Origin: Synergistaceae bacterium
GTDB lineage: Bacteria > Synergistota > Synergistia > Synergistales > Synergistaceae
Reading direction: 5' to 3'
Length of the DNA: 8,243 nucleotides
Assembly (NCBI GenBank): GCA_012513245.1
Contig: JAAZCN010000054.1
Span: 1-8,243, forward strand
The position numbers and the translations under genes were made by a program. Positions 6,710-8,243 of the stretch are shown piece after piece (position 1 is the stretch's first letter; each line of letters opens with the position of its first letter). Under the pieces are notes generated by a model. The model did no database searches, was not told the DNA's origin, and was given only the letters and a program-made list of their open reading frames with translations.

Positions 6710-7570
6710 CTAACTGGAAAAGAGTTCTTTAAACCGCTTGTGCTGCCATAAATATTGCTCCGGCGCCCTGAGTATTATTTTTTCCAGATCCTGATTTACT
6801 TTAGCTGTCAATGATTTAAGTGCCGCCTCCCGGTCCCTGCCCTTTTCCCATTCGATCGGGGGGCTGATCACCAGTTTGAAGCGGAATGGCTCTATCCTTA
6901 TGCATTGATATGGCAGGATAGGTGCGCCTGATATCCACGCAAAGACTGCAGCTCCCTGGAAAGTGCTGGTTTCATGACCGAAAAAGGGGACCATTATCCC
7001 GTCTCCCCCTCCGTGCTGATCGGCTGCAAGACCTATAAGTTCATTTCTTCTTAGTATGCCGACAGCCCTTGTCATAGGCTCATCTTTTCCCAGTGTGCGC
7101 AATCCGCCGTTATGTCTCAGAGTCTCGATGAGTTCTTTTTGGAACGGATCATCGGAATGTCTGACCACCCCTACGCCCTTACAGTTTCTTCCCAGCCAGG
7201 CTGCCGCATGCTCCCAGTTGCCGCAGTGAGCTGATACGACAATAACTCCTTTGCCCTGGGCAAAGGCCTGATCCATGTGTTCTCTGCCCTCAATTTCGAC
7301 GGTCCATCTGTCAACAAGGGAAGGGTCTTTTTGCCAGGAAAGCATTTCGATGCCGGTCCATATCATGCTCCTGTAAGATCCATCAAGCATTTTCCTTTTT
7401 TCGGCATTAGTTTTGTCAGGAAAAACAAGTTCAATGTTTTTCCGGGCAACCTTTTTCCTTGGCGCGATAAGGCTGAGAGGGATGAAAATAAAATAAAAAA
7501 GAGCGTTTGCTCTCCATCCCGGTCTTATCCTTTTTGCAAAACCGATAAAAAGTTTGAGTTTCCAATCCAT
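6710..7570 (-). CDS. Lipid A biosynthesis acyltransferase (LpxL/HtrB family)
   Basis: This is a membrane-associated late acyltransferase that adds a secondary fatty acyl chain to lipid A precursors at the cytoplasmic face of the inner membrane. The 286-residue protein has an N-terminal hydrophobic segment (about 22-36), ARKNIELVFPD (42-52), the catalytic HX4E motif HCGNWE (115-120), ADQHGGGDGIMVPFFG (183-198), and the C-terminal QYLWQHKRFK (272-281), all in family order. Length is a little short of E. coli LpxL (about 306). The ATG at 7570 has AGGAG 7 bases upstream. It starts 43 bases after tyrS with no terminator in between, so cotranscription with tyrS is likely. Which acyl chain or position it serves cannot be told from sequence; a homologue acting on another lipid (as in the wider LPLAT group) remains possible. 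Confidence 0.9.
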   Translation of the reverse strand: MDWKLKLFIGFAKRIRPGWRANALFYFIFIPLSLIAPRKKVARKNIELVFPDKTNAEKRKMLDGSYRSMIWTGIEMLSWQKDPSLVDRWTVEIEGREHMDQAFAQGKGVIVVSAHCGNWEHAAAWLGRNCKGVGVVRHSDDPFQKELIETLRHNGGLRTLGKDEPMTRAVGILRRNELIGLAADQHGGGDGIMVPFFGHETSTFQGAAVFAWISGAPILPYQCIRIEPFRFKLVISPPIEWEKGRDREAALKSLTAKVNQDLEKIILRAPEQYLWQHKRFKELFSS

Positions 7571-7613
7571 ATTAAGGCTCCTAAAAAATATCCTTTAACT
7601 GAATATAGGGTTT

Positions 7614-8243
7614 TTAATTGCTGAATTTGACCAGTCTGAAATCCTTTTTGCCGACCCGTAACTGTACATATCCGCTGTCCAACAGGTCTTCAGAAGAGAT
7701 CTGCTTTGATTCTTCTGTAACTTTGACTCCGTTGAGGTAGACCCCACCCTCTTTTAATTTGCGTTTTGCCTCACCTTTTGAAGCGCATCCGCCTGAGAGG
7801 ACAAGAAGATCTGTAATAGGGCCGCCTATTATCGAGTCAGTCTTTGCAAAGGGTATCTCTGCAGAGAGAGTATCAAGGAGGTCAGCATCTGCTTCCCTTA
7901 TGTCCATTTCACCGAAAAGGATCGCGCTGGCGTCTTTTGCCTTTTTCGAGGATTTTTCTCCATGCACTCTGCACGTCAGGTCCCATGCGAGTTTTTTCTG
8001 AGCTACTCTTAGATGAGGATTTTTGTTGTGCTCTTCAATGATGGTGCTGATCTCATCCAGATCCATGAAAGTAAAGAGTTTATAGAGCTTTTCAAGATCG
8101 CCGTCGTCAACATTTATCCAGAACTGATAGAATTTGTATATACTTGTGCGATGCGGAGAAAGGTAGACAGCTCCGCTCTCTGATTTACCGAATTTCTGTC
8201 CCTGCGCGTTGAGCAGGAGGGGGAATGTGATGCCGTAACACTG
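7614..8243 (-). CDS. tyrS: Tyrosyl-tRNA synthetase (C-terminal part)
   Basis: This class I aminoacyl-tRNA synthetase charges tRNA(Tyr). Only the last 209 residues are in the window; the reading frame is open to the right edge and the N-terminal Rossmann half with the HIGH motif lies outside. Visible are QCYGITFPLLLNAQGQ at the very edge, the KFGKS signature (fragment residues 17-21, the KMSKS equivalent), SIYKFYQFWINVDD (about 36-49), and FTFMDLDEI (57-65) entering the anticodon-binding region. The last 65 or so residues form an S4 RNA-binding domain (LVLSGGCASKGEAKRKL, GGVYLNGVKV). An ATG at 8066 is only an internal Met. The KFGKS form with an S4 tail is that of the standard bacterial TyrS. 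The lpxL-type gene follows directly downstream. Confidence 0.96.
   Translation of the reverse strand, partial: QCYGITFPLLLNAQGQKFGKSESGAVYLSPHRTSIYKFYQFWINVDDGDLEKLYKLFTFMDLDEISTIIEEHNKNPHLRVAQKKLAWDLTCRVHGEKSSKKAKDASAILFGEMDIREADADLLDTLSAEIPFAKTDSIIGGPITDLLVLSGGCASKGEAKRKLKEGGVYLNGVKVTEESKQISSEDLLDSGYVQLRVGKKDFRLVKFSN

Noticed and set aside
7614..8066. A separate 150-residue S4-domain protein starting at 8066
   Set aside because: The frame is open through 8243 and the upstream residues contain KFGKS and the rest of a tyrosyl-tRNA synthetase, so the Met at 8066 is internal.

Overview
The window is a compact, gene-dense stretch of a bacterial chromosome: nine protein-coding genes plus one strong terminator, with no gap longer than about 90 bases. 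I see no mobile element, CRISPR array, rRNA or tRNA. Two genes run off the edges: iorA lacks its 5' part on the left and tyrS lacks its 5' part on the right. The content suggests an anaerobic, amino-acid-fermenting, diderm (outer-membrane) bacterium. Indolepyruvate:ferredoxin oxidoreductase and an iron-type alcohol dehydrogenase point to anaerobic fermentation, an LpxL/HtrB-type acyltransferase points to lipid A, and a prepilin peptidase points to type IV pili or a related secretion system. Synergistota would fit, but that is inference from gene content and not a demonstrated placement.

Left region (1-3377, + strand): iorA and iorB overlap by 8 bases and are followed 64 bases later by a phenylacetate-CoA ligase gene (paaK type). 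Together they form a plausible aryl-2-oxoacid module. IorAB would decarboxylate aryl pyruvates, made by transamination of Trp/Phe/Tyr, to arylacyl-CoA while reducing ferredoxin. The ligase would interconvert arylacetate and arylacetyl-CoA. A GC-rich hairpin with a T-run (3404-3456) closes this unit.

Middle region (3465-5617): rnhA-type ribonuclease H (- strand) and ybaK-type Cys-tRNA deacylase (+ strand) are divergent from a 68-base promoter region. ybaK converges with an iron-dependent alcohol dehydrogenase on the - strand.

Right region (5634-8243): a prepilin peptidase lies 16 bases upstream of the alcohol dehydrogenase in the same direction and probably shares its transcript. Divergent from it is a 4-oxalocrotonate tautomerase-family gene, whose stop codon is only 2 bases from the stop of the oppositely oriented lpxL/htrB-type acyltransferase gene. 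That gene follows tyrS (tyrosyl-tRNA synthetase) on the - strand.

Most genes are recognised with good confidence from family motifs and near-complete catalytic residues. I do not see an evidently new system. The points most worth a second look are the IorAB-PaaK module, the tautomerase without an aromatic-degradation context, the altered active-site surroundings of the prepilin peptidase, and its pairing with an alcohol dehydrogenase.
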